The notes: generated by a model from the sequence alone, not told the origin. A stretch of DNA of 64,000 nt from Victivallis vadensis (GCF_003096415.1 NZ_QEKH01000020.1:34260-98259), one strand, 5' to 3'; numbered from the stretch's first letter, positions 46,737 to 56,182 are shown. Made by a program: numbers and translations.

Positions 46737-47729
46737 ATGCGCATCACCGTACTCAGCGACGGCGGCTGGGGGACCGCCCTGGCGATGAACCAGGTGTCCA
46801 ACGGCCACGACGTGACGATCTGGGGACCGTTTCCGGACTACCTTGACGAAATGCGCCGCACCCGCCGCAATCCCCGTTTTCTCGCGGGTGTCGAGCTTCC
46901 GGCCGGACTGCGCTTCGAAGCGGATATGGGCAAAGCGGTCGAGGGGCGCGACATGCTGATTCTCGCCACGCCGACCCAGTATCTGCGCGGTGTGCTCGCG
47001 AAGCTCGCTCCGGTATTCGACCGGGAGCGCCATGTGCTGGTCGACGTCGCCAAGGGAATCGAAATCGATTCCTGGCTCCGGATCAGTGAAATGGTCGAAT
47101 CCGTGCTCGGTGAAACCCGCTATGTGGTCCTTTCCGGTCCCAGCCATGCCGAGGAAGTCTCCCGCCGGGTTCCGACCGCGGTGGTGGCCGCGTCGGCCGA
47201 TCTCGCGCTGGCCGAACTGGTCCAGCAGAGCTTCATCAACGACAATTTCCGGGTCTACACCGGCACCGACGTGGTCGGGGTGGAACTCGGCGGCGCACTG
47301 AAAAACGTGATGGCGATCGCGGCGGGCATCATCGACGGCATGAAGCTCGGCGACAACCCCAAGGCGGCACTGATGACGCGCGGCATCTCCGAAATGGGCC
47401 GTCTCGGCGAATTGCTCGGCGGCAAGGCACAGACCTTTTCCGGGTTGAGCGGCATCGGCGACCTGATCGTAACCTGCACCAGCGGGCACAGCCGCAACCG
47501 CCACGTCGGCGAAGAGCTTGGGCGCGGCAAAAAACTGCCGGAAATCCTCGCATCGATGGGGATGGTCGTCGCCGAGGGGGTCACCACCGCCAAGGGAGCG
47601 CATGCGCTTGCGCGGCGGGTCGGGGCCGAAACTCCGATCATCGACGAGATTTACGCAGTCCTCCACGAAGGGCGCAACGTCCCGGATGCGATCCGCAACC
47701 TGATGAGCCGCAGCGCCAAACCGGAGTAA
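46737..47729 (+). CDS. gpsA: NAD(P)-dependent glycerol-3-phosphate dehydrogenase
   Basis: The 330-aa enzyme makes glycerol 3-phosphate from dihydroxyacetone phosphate. The N-terminal nucleotide motif is ITVLSDGGWGTALA, in place of the usual G-x-G-x-W-G; the first glycine is Ser and the next residue Asp. The rest is canonical: VDVAKGIE, LSGPSHAEEV, GGALKNVMAIAAGIIDGMKLGDNPKAALMTRG (catalytic Lys) and GIGDLIVTC. The ATG at 46737 with GAGGAG upstream is preferred over a longer frame from 46698. It forms an operon with plsY. Confidence 0.94.
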   Translation: MRITVLSDGGWGTALAMNQVSNGHDVTIWGPFPDYLDEMRRTRRNPRFLAGVELPAGLRFEADMGKAVEGRDMLILATPTQYLRGVLAKLAPVFDRERHVLVDVAKGIEIDSWLRISEMVESVLGETRYVVLSGPSHAEEVSRRVPTAVVAASADLALAELVQQSFINDNFRVYTGTDVVGVELGGALKNVMAIAAGIIDGMKLGDNPKAALMTRGISEMGRLGELLGGKAQTFSGLSGIGDLIVTCTSGHSRNRHVGEELGRGKKLPEILASMGMVVAEGVTTAKGAHALARRVGAETPIIDEIYAVLHEGRNVPDAIRNLMSRSAKPE

Positions 47730-47732
47730 GCA

Positions 47733-49637
47733 ATGCCGAAAATCCTGCTGTCCCTGCTGACTTTCCTGACATTTGCGGCAGCCTGTCCGGCAGCGGCGCA
47801 ACTTGAACTTCCGGGGCGCACTCCGATTTTCACCGAACCGAACCATCGTTCCAAACTGGTCGGCGTGACCGGACAACCGCTGCGGGTGGAAGAAATCGGC
47901 ACGCGAACCACCCTGGTCTCCATTCATCCGCTGGCCCGCTATCACCGTTTCACCGAAGTGAGATTGCCGGACGGCAAGACCGGCTTCGTCGATCCCAAGA
48001 TCACCCTGACCGAACGCGGCACCCTCCATTCCGGAAACGCCGTCGAATGGTGGCGTTACTGTCTGCTGCCGCTTTTCATGGCGGCGCTGGGCGCGACCGC
48101 ATTCTCCCTCTGGAAAAAACGGGACGTGGAAGATCGCCTCCGCTGGCTGAAGCTCGCCCTGATCCCGGTCTTCCTGCGCCAGTTATTGCTGTTGCTGCTG
48201 GTCAATCAAGCCCAGAACCTGATCACTTCGCCTGCCGACGAAGGCGGTTATTATTCCAACCTGACCAGTTTTCTCGCGTGGGATTTTTCCGTGCCGTGGC
48301 ACTTCACGGTCGGCACCAGCATCTTTTATTTGCCTTTCGAGCTGTTCTCCGGGACACGAGAACTGATCGACATCTTCATTCCGGTCTCATGGGTGGAGGG
48401 ATTCATCATCTCGCCCTGTTCGCTCTTCCTCGGCTTTCTGATCGCCCGGAAACTGACCGGAAGCGTGAAGATCGCCTTTGGCGCTATGCTCACGTGGGCG
48501 GTGCTGCCCTTCATCTACCACCATCTGCCGGAATTCGAGCCGCGTTATTTCTCCTCCTTTTTCGCGGAACCGAGCTGGGCGTTCACCTACCGCCACTACA
48601 TCAACCTGATCGCCTGCGGCTTCTCCGCGATGAGCGACACGCCGTCCACCATGCTGATGCTGCTGGTGATGGTGCTGCTGCTCTACCGCCGGGCGACGTG
48701 GCATAATGTGGCGCTGGCGTCTTTCCTGTACGCGTTCGGCTGCATGTTCCGAATCAACAACATCATCTTCGCCCCTGCGCTTGCGGTGATGCTGTGGTGT
48801 TACCGGCCGGAGTATCTGGATACGCCGCGCCGCCTTTTGCGGAACGGGCTTGTCGGCCTGGCCGCGTTCCTGATCGGTTTTATGCCCCAGTTTCTGGTGA
48901 ACTGGCACTTCTTCGACAGTCCGCTGCGCTTCTCCTACACCAACTACGCCCACGGCGCGCATACCTATATCCACTGGATGTTCGTGGAGCTGACCAGCGC
49001 GTTTTACGGCACCACCAATCAGGTGATCTGGATTCCCGCGCTGCTTTCACTCTTTTTCATGCGGGACCGGAAATTGCGGATCACCCTGACCTGGTGGGCG
49101 GTGCCGATCATTCTGTTCTTCTTCGGTTACAGCCACGGCACCGATGACCCGATCCGCTTCATCCTGACCAGCTATCCGGCGTTCTTCATCGCGATTGCGG
49201 CATGCGGCATCTGGAAAAACGTGGAACGCCGCGACCTGCCTTTCCTGCTGCTGATTGCACTGGGCTGGTATCTGACCATCCCCAACCCCACCACCGCGAA
49301 TTACAGCTTTTATCTGGAACAGCCGCTGCATCTGATCATGCGCAACTGCGATTTCGTATGGTTCGACATCGGCGGATTTCTCTGCATCGTCACCGGAGTA
49401 GCCGTGCTCACGTGGCGGAACCGGCAGACCGGAGTTTTCCTCGCGCTGGTCAATCTGCTCTATTTGCTGGGCAACGCCTACATTCTGGCGCTGATGCTGG
49501 TCGCCGCGCTGCTCCGGGCGATATTCGACACAGCGGTGATGCTGACCCCGGGACTCCGCCGACAAGCCCCGCTTCCTCCAGGCAACGATGGGACTCCCCC
49601 CGCGCCCCCAAGCCGGCCCCTGCACGCGGAACGATAA
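47733..49637 (+). CDS. Multi-pass membrane glycosyltransferase-like protein with N-terminal SH3-like domain
   Basis: The 634-aa protein has a signal peptide (MPKILLSLLTFLTFAAACPAAA). A bacterial SH3-like domain (about 25-95) follows: GRTPIFTEPNHRSKLVGV, then EVRLPDGKTGFVDPK. About eleven membrane helices make up the rest. The loop after the second helix (ADEGGYYSNL) contains the Asp-Glu typical of GT-C/PMT-like dolichyl-phosphate sugar transferases. It may transfer a lipid-linked sugar on the outer side of the membrane (inference). The gene begins 3 nt after gpsA, suggesting one transcript, although the functions differ. Confidence 0.6.
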   Translation: MPKILLSLLTFLTFAAACPAAAQLELPGRTPIFTEPNHRSKLVGVTGQPLRVEEIGTRTTLVSIHPLARYHRFTEVRLPDGKTGFVDPKITLTERGTLHSGNAVEWWRYCLLPLFMAALGATAFSLWKKRDVEDRLRWLKLALIPVFLRQLLLLLLVNQAQNLITSPADEGGYYSNLTSFLAWDFSVPWHFTVGTSIFYLPFELFSGTRELIDIFIPVSWVEGFIISPCSLFLGFLIARKLTGSVKIAFGAMLTWAVLPFIYHHLPEFEPRYFSSFFAEPSWAFTYRHYINLIACGFSAMSDTPSTMLMLLVMVLLLYRRATWHNVALASFLYAFGCMFRINNIIFAPALAVMLWCYRPEYLDTPRRLLRNGLVGLAAFLIGFMPQFLVNWHFFDSPLRFSYTNYAHGAHTYIHWMFVELTSAFYGTTNQVIWIPALLSLFFMRDRKLRITLTWWAVPIILFFFGYSHGTDDPIRFILTSYPAFFIAIAACGIWKNVERRDLPFLLLIALGWYLTIPNPTTANYSFYLEQPLHLIMRNCDFVWFDIGGFLCIVTGVAVLTWRNRQTGVFLALVNLLYLLGNAYILALMLVAALLRAIFDTAVMLTPGLRRQAPLPPGNDGTPPAPPSRPLHAER

Positions 49638-49679
49638 GCACCGCAGGAACAGAATTGCAAAACGCATCCACTCCGCACA

Positions 49680-50474
49680 TCAGTGGCCGACGTGGAGCGC
49701 CAGCAGGATGCCGACCAGCAGAAGCACGCTTTCGGTGATCGCTCCGGCCAGCGTGATCCAATTGGCGGTGACGCCGCCGAATTCATGCAGGAAGTAGCGG
49801 CGGAAACCGGTGGCGATGAAATAGACCGCCGCTCCCGCAGCGATGATTCCGACCGGAAACGCCAGCATCAAAAGCACGTAGATCACCGCGGCCGCGATGC
49901 CGATCTTCTTATGGTTCTCCTCGGAAATCGCCAGAAACGGCTTCCCGGACTCGGAATCCGGCAGCATCGCCAGCGTCCCCTGCACCGTGAAAGCGCCGAC
50001 CAGAATCACCACCAGCCAGAGCTTCGCGCCGTAAAAACACAACAGGAAGAAAAACAGCGCCTTCAGCAGCTCAAACACCGCCAGCAGCACCGTCAGCTGA
50101 GGCGAATCGGTCTGCACAAGCTCCGGATTCAACGCGCCCAGCGACTCGCGGAACGGCACCCGGCGGAATTTCAGCAGCAGCAGCGAAAGCAGCAGTCCGA
50201 CGCCCCGCCCCGAATCCTTCAGATCGAGGAACGCGGTCGCCAGCAGCGCGAAAATGATCCCGCCCGCAATCCGGTTGAACACCGCCGAGCAGAATGCCGC
50301 GACCAGCACCAGCACCACCCCGATCGCCAATCCGAGCAGCGGGAAACCGATCAAGCGCGAAAACTGGTCGCAGCCCCGCCTGCGGTACTCCTCAAGGCCG
50401 GACGGCAGCGGAAAATCGATCAGCATCTCCCAGGCCGCCAAAGTGCCCCGTACCCATTTATCGACTCTAACCAC
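49680..50474 (-). CDS. CobS-like membrane protein lacking the usual active-site loop
   Basis: The 264-aa protein has 6-7 membrane helices. Its N-terminus (MLIDFPLPSGLEEYRR, LIGFPLLGLAIGVVLVL), LDLKDSGRGVGLLLSLLLLKF and C-terminal HEFGGVTANWITLAGAITE resemble adenosylcobinamide-GDP ribazoletransferase (CobS). The G-x-H-x-D-G-L-A-D-x-x-D-G loop that normally precedes MKDSRxG is missing, and T-G-D is T-A-N. It may have lost or changed activity. The start is GTG and overlaps the acyltransferase stop by 8 nt. Position in a lipid operon favours a phospholipid-related role over cobalamin synthesis (inference). Confidence 0.5.
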   Translation of the reverse strand: MVRVDKWVRGTLAAWEMLIDFPLPSGLEEYRRRGCDQFSRLIGFPLLGLAIGVVLVLVAAFCSAVFNRIAGGIIFALLATAFLDLKDSGRGVGLLLSLLLLKFRRVPFRESLGALNPELVQTDSPQLTVLLAVFELLKALFFFLLCFYGAKLWLVVILVGAFTVQGTLAMLPDSESGKPFLAISEENHKKIGIAAAVIYVLLMLAFPVGIIAAGAAVYFIATGFRRYFLHEFGGVTANWITLAGAITESVLLLVGILLALHVGH

Positions 50475-51234
50475 GGTTCATGATCCTCCAATATTCCTCT
50501 TCCATGAAATCGTGCACCCGGTTCGCCAGATGCTTGCGGTCCTCGCCCGGCTCCGGCCGGATCACCGGCAGTACATGCACATCCGCCCGGATCTCCTTCA
50601 ACCCCAGAATCCACCAGATATGCGGCAGCAGCGTGTAGTCGCCATGCCACGACAGCGGCCCGCCGTTGCCGTCGGCGGGAGTCGACTCAAAAAAAAGCAG
50701 TGTCGGCTGGATCGGCAGCCCCTGCTCCGCCGCCGCTTCGAACGGTGTGGATTTGAAAGGCAGCAGCCCATGCTTGCCGTCCGTGCTGGTTCCCTCGGCA
50801 TAGACCAGCATCGGGATGCCGTGGCGCATGGTTTCGACCATCTCCTCGGCGGTCGCTCTGGACTTCTGCCGGGAACGCCGGTCGATCCAGACCGGGCGGC
50901 TCAGGCCGACCATCCAGCCGAGGAACGGCCAGCGCCTGATTTCGATCTTCGGCGCAAACCGGATCTTGAACACCGAACCGTGCGTCACCACATCCAGATA
51001 TCCCTGGTGGTTGCCGATGATCAACCCTCCGCCGAACAGGTCGGGATCGCCGTGAACGGTGACTTTGAGATTGATGATCCGATTGGCCATTCTGGCCCAC
51101 ACCCGAGTCCAATACGAAGCACGCCTGACCGCCTTCCAGCTGTTTCCCCAGATAATCAGACGCACCCAGACCGACAAGCCTGTAAAACAGATCGCCAGCA
51201 GCAAAAGCCGCCATACAGCACGGATCCTGCTCAT
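50467..51234 (-). CDS. olsA: 1-acyl-glycerol-3-phosphate acyltransferase family (OlsA/PlsC-like)
   Basis: The 255-aa protein has an N-terminal membrane helix and the PlsC motifs NHQGYLD (H-x4-D) and YAEGTSTDG (EGT). It uses an acyl donor to acylate a lysolipid. The gene immediately upstream encodes an OlsB-like N-acyltransferase. The pair matches the two-step ornithine-lipid pathway, in which OlsB makes lyso-ornithine lipid and OlsA adds the second chain (pathway knowledge). A general PlsC is the alternative. Confidence 0.75.
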   Translation of the reverse strand: MSRIRAVWRLLLLAICFTGLSVWVRLIIWGNSWKAVRRASYWTRVWARMANRIINLKVTVHGDPDLFGGGLIIGNHQGYLDVVTHGSVFKIRFAPKIEIRRWPFLGWMVGLSRPVWIDRRSRQKSRATAEEMVETMRHGIPMLVYAEGTSTDGKHGLLPFKSTPFEAAAEQGLPIQPTLLFFESTPADGNGGPLSWHGDYTLLPHIWWILGLKEIRADVHVLPVIRPEPGEDRKHLANRVHDFMEEEYWRIMNRG

Positions 51235-51262
51235 TCCCGCTCACTCTCCCGCTCTCTACACT

Positions 51263-52042
51263 CTACACATTGAAATGTCTCGCATAACGCTCCGGCACCG
51301 ATTCGAAATCGAACCACACCGGGAAATCGATGGAACCGAACTCCCGGTCGAGAGCCGGAACTCCGCAAAATTTCGCACCGATTCTCAAATATCCCTTGAA
51401 CAGCGGCGGAAGCGCCTTCACCGGTTCCGCCAGCTCCGGTACGCCCCCTTCCGGCAACGGCAACTCGAATCCGGGGCGCGGCACCGCCGAAATCTCCCGG
51501 CAGATCCGCCCTTCCCGCTCCAGCCAATGATAAAGCCCCCAGCCGATTGCCGCATCCGTATGCTCCAAACTGACGCAGCCGAGCATGTACCGGAATCCGC
51601 AGCGGCGGCGGTATTCGGCGATCCCCGCCCAGAGCAGCGCAACCGCCGCCCCCGAACGGTACTCCGGGGCCACGCAGGAGCGCCCCACCTCAAACACCTG
51701 CCGCATCAGCTCGTGCAGACCTCCGAACCGATATTCACGCTCGGAATAGAATCCGATCCCTGCCGCCGCCACCGTCCCGGCCTGCATCCGGTAAGTGCCG
51801 ATCACCCGATCCGCCGCACGGTCGACCACCAGCAGATGCCGGCAATATTCATCATATTCATCGCGATCCAGTCCGATGCCGGGAAGTCCGGGCATCCTGC
51901 CCTGTTCGATTTTGAAGACCTGATACCGCAGCCGCATCGCCGCTTCGATTTCGCGACGGTTTTCCGCGATCTTGATCAGGAACCGCCTGTTTTCAACCAA
52001 TGCCGGAGAGCAGTTCTCCGCTTCTTCCAACTGAATCTGCAT
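51263..52042 (-). CDS. olsB: OlsB-like N-acyltransferase (lyso-ornithine lipid synthesis)
   Basis: The 259-aa protein belongs to the GNAT-like family of OlsB (PF13444 type). Signs are AMRLRYQVFKIEQGRM, YDEYCRHLLVVD, VIGTYRMQ, VFEVGRSCVAPEYRSGAAVALLWAGIAEY and LGCVSLEH. It would attach a 3-hydroxyacyl chain to the alpha-amino group of ornithine or another amino acid. It precedes the OlsA/PlsC-like gene by 28 nt in the same operon. The ATG at 52042 has AGGAGGAGG upstream. The amino-acid substrate is not proven; related enzymes use glycine or lysine. Confidence 0.8.
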   Translation of the reverse strand: MQIQLEEAENCSPALVENRRFLIKIAENRREIEAAMRLRYQVFKIEQGRMPGLPGIGLDRDEYDEYCRHLLVVDRAADRVIGTYRMQAGTVAAAGIGFYSEREYRFGGLHELMRQVFEVGRSCVAPEYRSGAAVALLWAGIAEYRRRCGFRYMLGCVSLEHTDAAIGWGLYHWLEREGRICREISAVPRPGFELPLPEGGVPELAEPVKALPPLFKGYLRIGAKFCGVPALDREFGSIDFPVWFDFESVPERYARHFNV

Positions 52043-52164
52043 CGCTCCGCCTCCTCCTGCCGGAAATCACAATTCACACTCCCGAAACCGGCAACGGACT
52101 CCACTCCGCATTCCGATTCCGCCTCCGCTTCATCAAACGCAACGCAATTTCGTTCCTATGTTTA

Positions 52165-52192
52165 ATGATAGCACAAGCTCCGCGTTTTACAA
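52165..52192 (-). promoter_or_regulatory. Promoter for the olsB operon, TTGTAA-16-TATCAT
   Basis: On the minus strand TTGTAA (52187-52192), a 16-nt spacer and TATCAT (52165-52170) give a leader of about 115 nt before olsB. Confidence 0.5.
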
Positions 52193-52223
52193 GATTTTAT
52201 CCGCTCAAAGTTGCTCAAAACCC

Positions 52224-52252
52224 TTGAGTTTATCCCATTCCGGCAGTATATT
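52224..52252 (+). promoter_or_regulatory. Promoter for the Na/Pi cotransporter gene, TTGAGT-17-TATATT
   Basis: TTGAGT (52224-52229), a 17-nt spacer and TATATT (52247-52252) lie 77 nt upstream of the ATG at 52330, divergent from the olsB promoter. Confidence 0.55.
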
Positions 52253-52329
52253 CAGCAAATGGCAGAGCGGAAATCCGGAAACGCATCCGGCTTTCCCCGC
52301 AATACAAACCGAAAAACAGGAAGAAATCT

Positions 52330-54783
52330 ATGCGCTTACTCGCCCCGGCCCGCACCATCGGGCTGTCGTTGCTGCTGACGCTCACCGTGCTGTTTCTCTT
52401 CGGCTGTTCCGACGAACAGAGCCGTACCGTCGACCGGATCAAAATCATCTCCGGGAATGAACAATGCGCCCTGCCCGGACACGATTTCAAACAGGAACTC
52501 AAGATCGAACTCCTCGGCCCCAAAGTTCCCGGCCTGCTCGGCGGACAAGGCAGCCGCGCCCCGGTCGCGGACGTGCCGGTTCATTTCGTGCCGGTGGACG
52601 GTTCCGACCTGACCGTGACCCCGGCCACGGCGGTCAGTGACGCGGGCGGCGCCGTCACGGTAAAAGTCGCCGCCGGCAAACAGACCGGCGACCAGTATCT
52701 CGACATCATCCCCGGAGGTTTTGAAAAGAAGGCGATCCGGCTGCGTTTCATCACCGGCATGGAATTGAAAGGCGAGGGACGCGAGTACAAAGCCTCCGGC
52801 ATCAGTACCGAACCGGTCGGCGTGAAACTGGTCGGAGCGGACGGGAAACCGGCCGCGGATATTCCGGTTCGGTTCCAGCTCCTTTCCACCGCGGAAGGGA
52901 CCAGAACTACCGCCGCCGTCGACAGCCCGGTCGTGCTGACCGACGCCGACGGCGTCGCCGAAACCAGAATCAAGCTCGGCGACAAGACCGGCAGCTACCA
53001 GATCGGCATCGAAATCATGGCCCCGGACAAGGGTTTCCTCGTCAGCAGCAAACCTGTGAAAATCTTCGGTTTCAACCTGGTCGGCGTGGTGGTCAGCGTA
53101 CTCGGCGGGCTCAGCCTTTTCGTCTTCGGCATGAAGCTGATGGGCGACGGCATCCAGAAGATCGCCGGGGAAAACATGAAAAAACTGCTGCAGTTCTTCG
53201 CCCGGAACGGCATCGTCGCGGTGCTGGCCGGCACCCTGGTCACGGCGGTGATCCAGTCCTCCAGCGCGACCACCGTGATGGTGATCGGCTTCATCAACGC
53301 CGGATTGCTGTCGCTGGTCCAGTCGATCGGCATCATCTTCGGCGCGAACATCGGCACGACGGTGACCGCGCAGATCATCTCCTTCAATCTTTCCGGGCTG
53401 GCGCTGCCGGCGATCACGATCGGCTTTCTGATCACCCTTTCGAGCCGGCGGGTCATTTCCGGCTGGGGCGAAACCATCCTCGGCTTCGGTCTGCTCTTCT
53501 TCGGCATGACCATGATGAGCGACGAACTCAAGGTGCTGGGCGAATTCGGCAGTTTCCGCGAGGCTTTCAACTATTTCGACTGCTCGCCGGTGAATGGTTG
53601 GATGCCGTTTCTCGCGGTGCTCGGAGCGATGGGCATCGGCGTCGTCGCAACGGTGCTGATCCAGTCAAGTTCGGCGGCGATGGGCATCGTGCTTGCGCTG
53701 GCAGGCTCCGGTCTGATCAATTTCTACACGGCGGTTCCCTTGCTGGTCGGCACCAACATCGGCACGACCATCACCGCGATGCTGGCCGCAATCGCCGCGA
53801 ACCGCGTCGCGAAGCAGGCGGCGCTGGCGCACACGCTTTTCAACGTATTCGGAGCGCTGCTGATGCTGCTTTTGTTCTACGTGCCGTACGGCCCCGAACG
53901 GATTCCGGTCTTCCTTTATTTCATCAACGAAATCACCCCCGGCAACGCGTTCGCGGCGGTGCCGCAGAATCTCGAACGGCATATCGCGATGGCGCACACT
54001 TTCTTCAACATCGCGGTGGTCGTGGTGCTACTGCCGTTCATCAGGCAGTTCGCGATGCTCTGCAACTGGATTCTGCCGATTCCGAACAACGCCCCGGTGA
54101 AGATCACCATGCTCGAACCGAACCTGCTCTCCGCCCCGTCGATCGCGCTCAAGCAGACCATCCGGGCAATCAAGGTCATGGTCGAGGATTCCTGGCGGAT
54201 GGTCGACACGGCGGTCAACAAGCACTTCCTCGCCTCCAGCGTGGATGAAAAGAAGTTCGAAGCGCTGGCCAAGGCCGAGGAACGCATCGACAAGATGCAG
54301 GCCGAAGTCACCGCCTATCTGGTGCAGCTGACCCGCCACCAGCTGACCGAACCGCAGTCGGAACTGGTTCCCTTGCTGATGCACTGCACCAACGACGCCG
54401 AACGGATCGCCGACCATACCGAAATCATCCTCCAGTTGACCGAACGGCTGACCAAAACCGACAAGAAGATTTCCGAAGCGGGGCGCAAAGACCTCAAAAA
54501 GATGTGGGAAGTCCTGAACGACCAGCAGAAAAACGTGATCGCCGCCCTCGGCAGCGACAACCCGGAAACCCTGAAATTCGCGCTGAAGGACCAGCGCAAG
54601 ATCAGCAAAATGGCCGATAAATTCGAGTCCAACCACATCGACCGCCTGCGCAAGGGCAACTGCCTGATGGCCAACGGCATCATCTTCATCGAAATGCTCG
54701 GAGAACTTGAGAAAATCGGCGCCCACCTCGAAAATATCGCGGAACGCACGCCGGAAATTCAGAAACATTATATCGAGCTGTAA
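52330..54783 (+). CDS. Na/Pi cotransporter family protein with lipoprotein signal, Ig-like domains and PhoU-like tail
   Basis: The 817-aa protein begins with a lipoprotein signal (lipobox LFGC, Cys26). Two Ig-like (Big-1 type) domains follow (about 50-235; each ends with D-A-x-G-x-A and a beta edge such as VSDAGGAVTVKVAAG and LTDADGVAETRIKLG). The NptA/PhoU-type transporter has the duplicated signature AVIQSSSATTVMVIGF and VLIQSSSAAMGIVLAL, with GTNIGTT/GANIGTT. A cytoplasmic helical PhoU-like domain (about 610-815) ends it. It should couple Na+ to phosphate or another anion. The lipid-anchored Ig front end is unusual. The ATG has AGGAAG upstream. Fumarase genes follow 14 nt later. Confidence 0.85.
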   Translation: MRLLAPARTIGLSLLLTLTVLFLFGCSDEQSRTVDRIKIISGNEQCALPGHDFKQELKIELLGPKVPGLLGGQGSRAPVADVPVHFVPVDGSDLTVTPATAVSDAGGAVTVKVAAGKQTGDQYLDIIPGGFEKKAIRLRFITGMELKGEGREYKASGISTEPVGVKLVGADGKPAADIPVRFQLLSTAEGTRTTAAVDSPVVLTDADGVAETRIKLGDKTGSYQIGIEIMAPDKGFLVSSKPVKIFGFNLVGVVVSVLGGLSLFVFGMKLMGDGIQKIAGENMKKLLQFFARNGIVAVLAGTLVTAVIQSSSATTVMVIGFINAGLLSLVQSIGIIFGANIGTTVTAQIISFNLSGLALPAITIGFLITLSSRRVISGWGETILGFGLLFFGMTMMSDELKVLGEFGSFREAFNYFDCSPVNGWMPFLAVLGAMGIGVVATVLIQSSSAAMGIVLALAGSGLINFYTAVPLLVGTNIGTTITAMLAAIAANRVAKQAALAHTLFNVFGALLMLLLFYVPYGPERIPVFLYFINEITPGNAFAAVPQNLERHIAMAHTFFNIAVVVVLLPFIRQFAMLCNWILPIPNNAPVKITMLEPNLLSAPSIALKQTIRAIKVMVEDSWRMVDTAVNKHFLASSVDEKKFEALAKAEERIDKMQAEVTAYLVQLTRHQLTEPQSELVPLLMHCTNDAERIADHTEIILQLTERLTKTDKKISEAGRKDLKKMWEVLNDQQKNVIAALGSDNPETLKFALKDQRKISKMADKFESNHIDRLRKGNCLMANGIIFIEMLGELEKIGAHLENIAERTPEIQKHYIEL

Positions 54784-54797
54784 ACGGGGAAAACACC

Positions 54798-55652
54798 ATG
54801 AAAGCAATACGCGTGATCGAATTCGAGCGGATCGCCTCCGCTGTCGCGGACCTCTGCGGCAAGGCGGCATGCGACCTGCCTCCCGACGTACTGGCCGGAC
54901 TGCGAAACTCCGGCGAAACGGAGCAGAGTGAACTGGGCCGGGATTTTTTCCGCCAGTATCTTGAAAACGCCCGCATTGCCGCCTCCGACCGGATGCCGCT
55001 CTGCCAGGACACCGGGTTCGCGGTCTACTTCGTCGAACTCGGCGACCAGGTGCGGCTCGACCGCGGCACGATCTACGAAGCAATCGAGGAAGGGACCCGC
55101 CGCGGCTACAAGGACCATTACCTGCGTAAATCGATCGTTTCGGATCCGCTTTTCGACCGCAGGAACACCTTCGACAACACCCCGGCGGTGATCCACCTGA
55201 CCCTCGTGGAGGGCGAAAGCGTGAAAATCCTGCTGGCTCCCAAGGGCGGCGGCTCGGAGAATATGAGCGCGGTCAAAATGCTCAAGCCCTCCGACGGCCG
55301 CAGGGGAGTGGTGGATTTCGTGGTCGAAACCGTCCGCAACGCCGGCGGCAACCCCTGTCCGCCCACCGTGGTCGGCGTCGGTATCGGCGGCACTTTTGAA
55401 AAGGCCGCCTATCTCGCCAAGCATGCGCTGCTGCGTCCCCTCGGCTCCCCGAATCCCGATCCGCGCTACGCGGAGCTTGAAGCGGAAATCCTGCAGAAGA
55501 TCAATGCCACCGGCGTCGGTCCCCAGGGCCTCGGCGGCGATATCACCAGTCTTGCGGTGCACATCGAATTCCATCCCTGCCACCTCGCCAGCATGCCGGT
55601 GGCGCTGAATTTGAACTGCCATGCGGCGCGCCATGCGGAGGTGACACTATGA
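54798..55652 (+). CDS. Class I fumarate hydratase (or tartrate dehydratase) alpha subunit
   Basis: The 284-aa protein is the iron-sulfur subunit of a two-subunit class I hydro-lyase. Candidate cluster cysteines lie in PLCQDTGFAVYF (Cys69), GGNPCPPTVVGVGIGG and LNLNCHAARH. KGGGSENMS and VGPQGLGGDITSLAVHIE are family hallmarks. It interconverts fumarate and malate, or the tartrate equivalents. It overlaps the beta-subunit gene by 4 nt (ATGA). A 4Fe-4S hydro-lyase fits the anaerobic picture given by rubrerythrin. Confidence 0.92.
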   Translation: MKAIRVIEFERIASAVADLCGKAACDLPPDVLAGLRNSGETEQSELGRDFFRQYLENARIAASDRMPLCQDTGFAVYFVELGDQVRLDRGTIYEAIEEGTRRGYKDHYLRKSIVSDPLFDRRNTFDNTPAVIHLTLVEGESVKILLAPKGGGSENMSAVKMLKPSDGRRGVVDFVVETVRNAGGNPCPPTVVGVGIGGTFEKAAYLAKHALLRPLGSPNPDPRYAELEAEILQKINATGVGPQGLGGDITSLAVHIEFHPCHLASMPVALNLNCHAARHAEVTL

Positions 55653-56182
55653 AAGAAGCGTTGAAGCTCACTTCGCCATTTTCCGAAGCCGCCGCCCGCT
55701 CGCTGAAGGCGGGCGACCGCGTGTTGTTCACCGGCGTGATCTGGACCGGCCGGGACGCCGCCCACAAGCGGCTCGTGGCCCTGCTCGACGAAGGCAAGCC
55801 GCTGCCGGTGGAGCTGCGCGACCAGCTGATCTATTTCGTCGGCCCCTGCCCCGCCCCTCCCGGCCACCCGATCGGCAGCGCCGGACCGACCACCAGCGGC
55901 CGCATGGATGCGTACAGCCCCCGGCTGATCGCCGATTGCGGACTGCGCGGCATGATCGGCAAGGGGAACCGTTCCGCCGCCGTAATCGACGCGATGAAGC
56001 AGTACGGCGCCATCTATTTCGCGGCGACCGGCGGCGCCGGCGCACTGATCGCCCGGTGCATCAGGAAGTGCGAAATCATCGCCTTTCCCGATCTCGGCCC
56101 CGAAGCGATTCACCGGCTCGAAGTCGAAAACTTCCCTCTCGTCGTCGCGATCGACTCCCTCGGCAACAACCTCTATCACTGA
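55649..56182 (+). CDS. Class I fumarate hydratase (or tartrate dehydratase) beta subunit
   Basis: The 177-aa protein has the swivelling beta domain motifs VLFTGVIWTGRDAAHKRL, GPCPAPPGHPIGSAGPTTSGRMD, GMIGKGNRS and AIYFAATGGAGALIARCI. It completes the active site of the alpha subunit. The start overlaps the alpha stop. No terminator is evident before repeat copy B begins about 65 nt downstream. Confidence 0.93.
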   Translation: MKEALKLTSPFSEAAARSLKAGDRVLFTGVIWTGRDAAHKRLVALLDEGKPLPVELRDQLIYFVGPCPAPPGHPIGSAGPTTSGRMDAYSPRLIADCGLRGMIGKGNRSAAVIDAMKQYGAIYFAATGGAGALIARCIRKCEIIAFPDLGPEAIHRLEVENFPLVVAIDSLGNNLYH

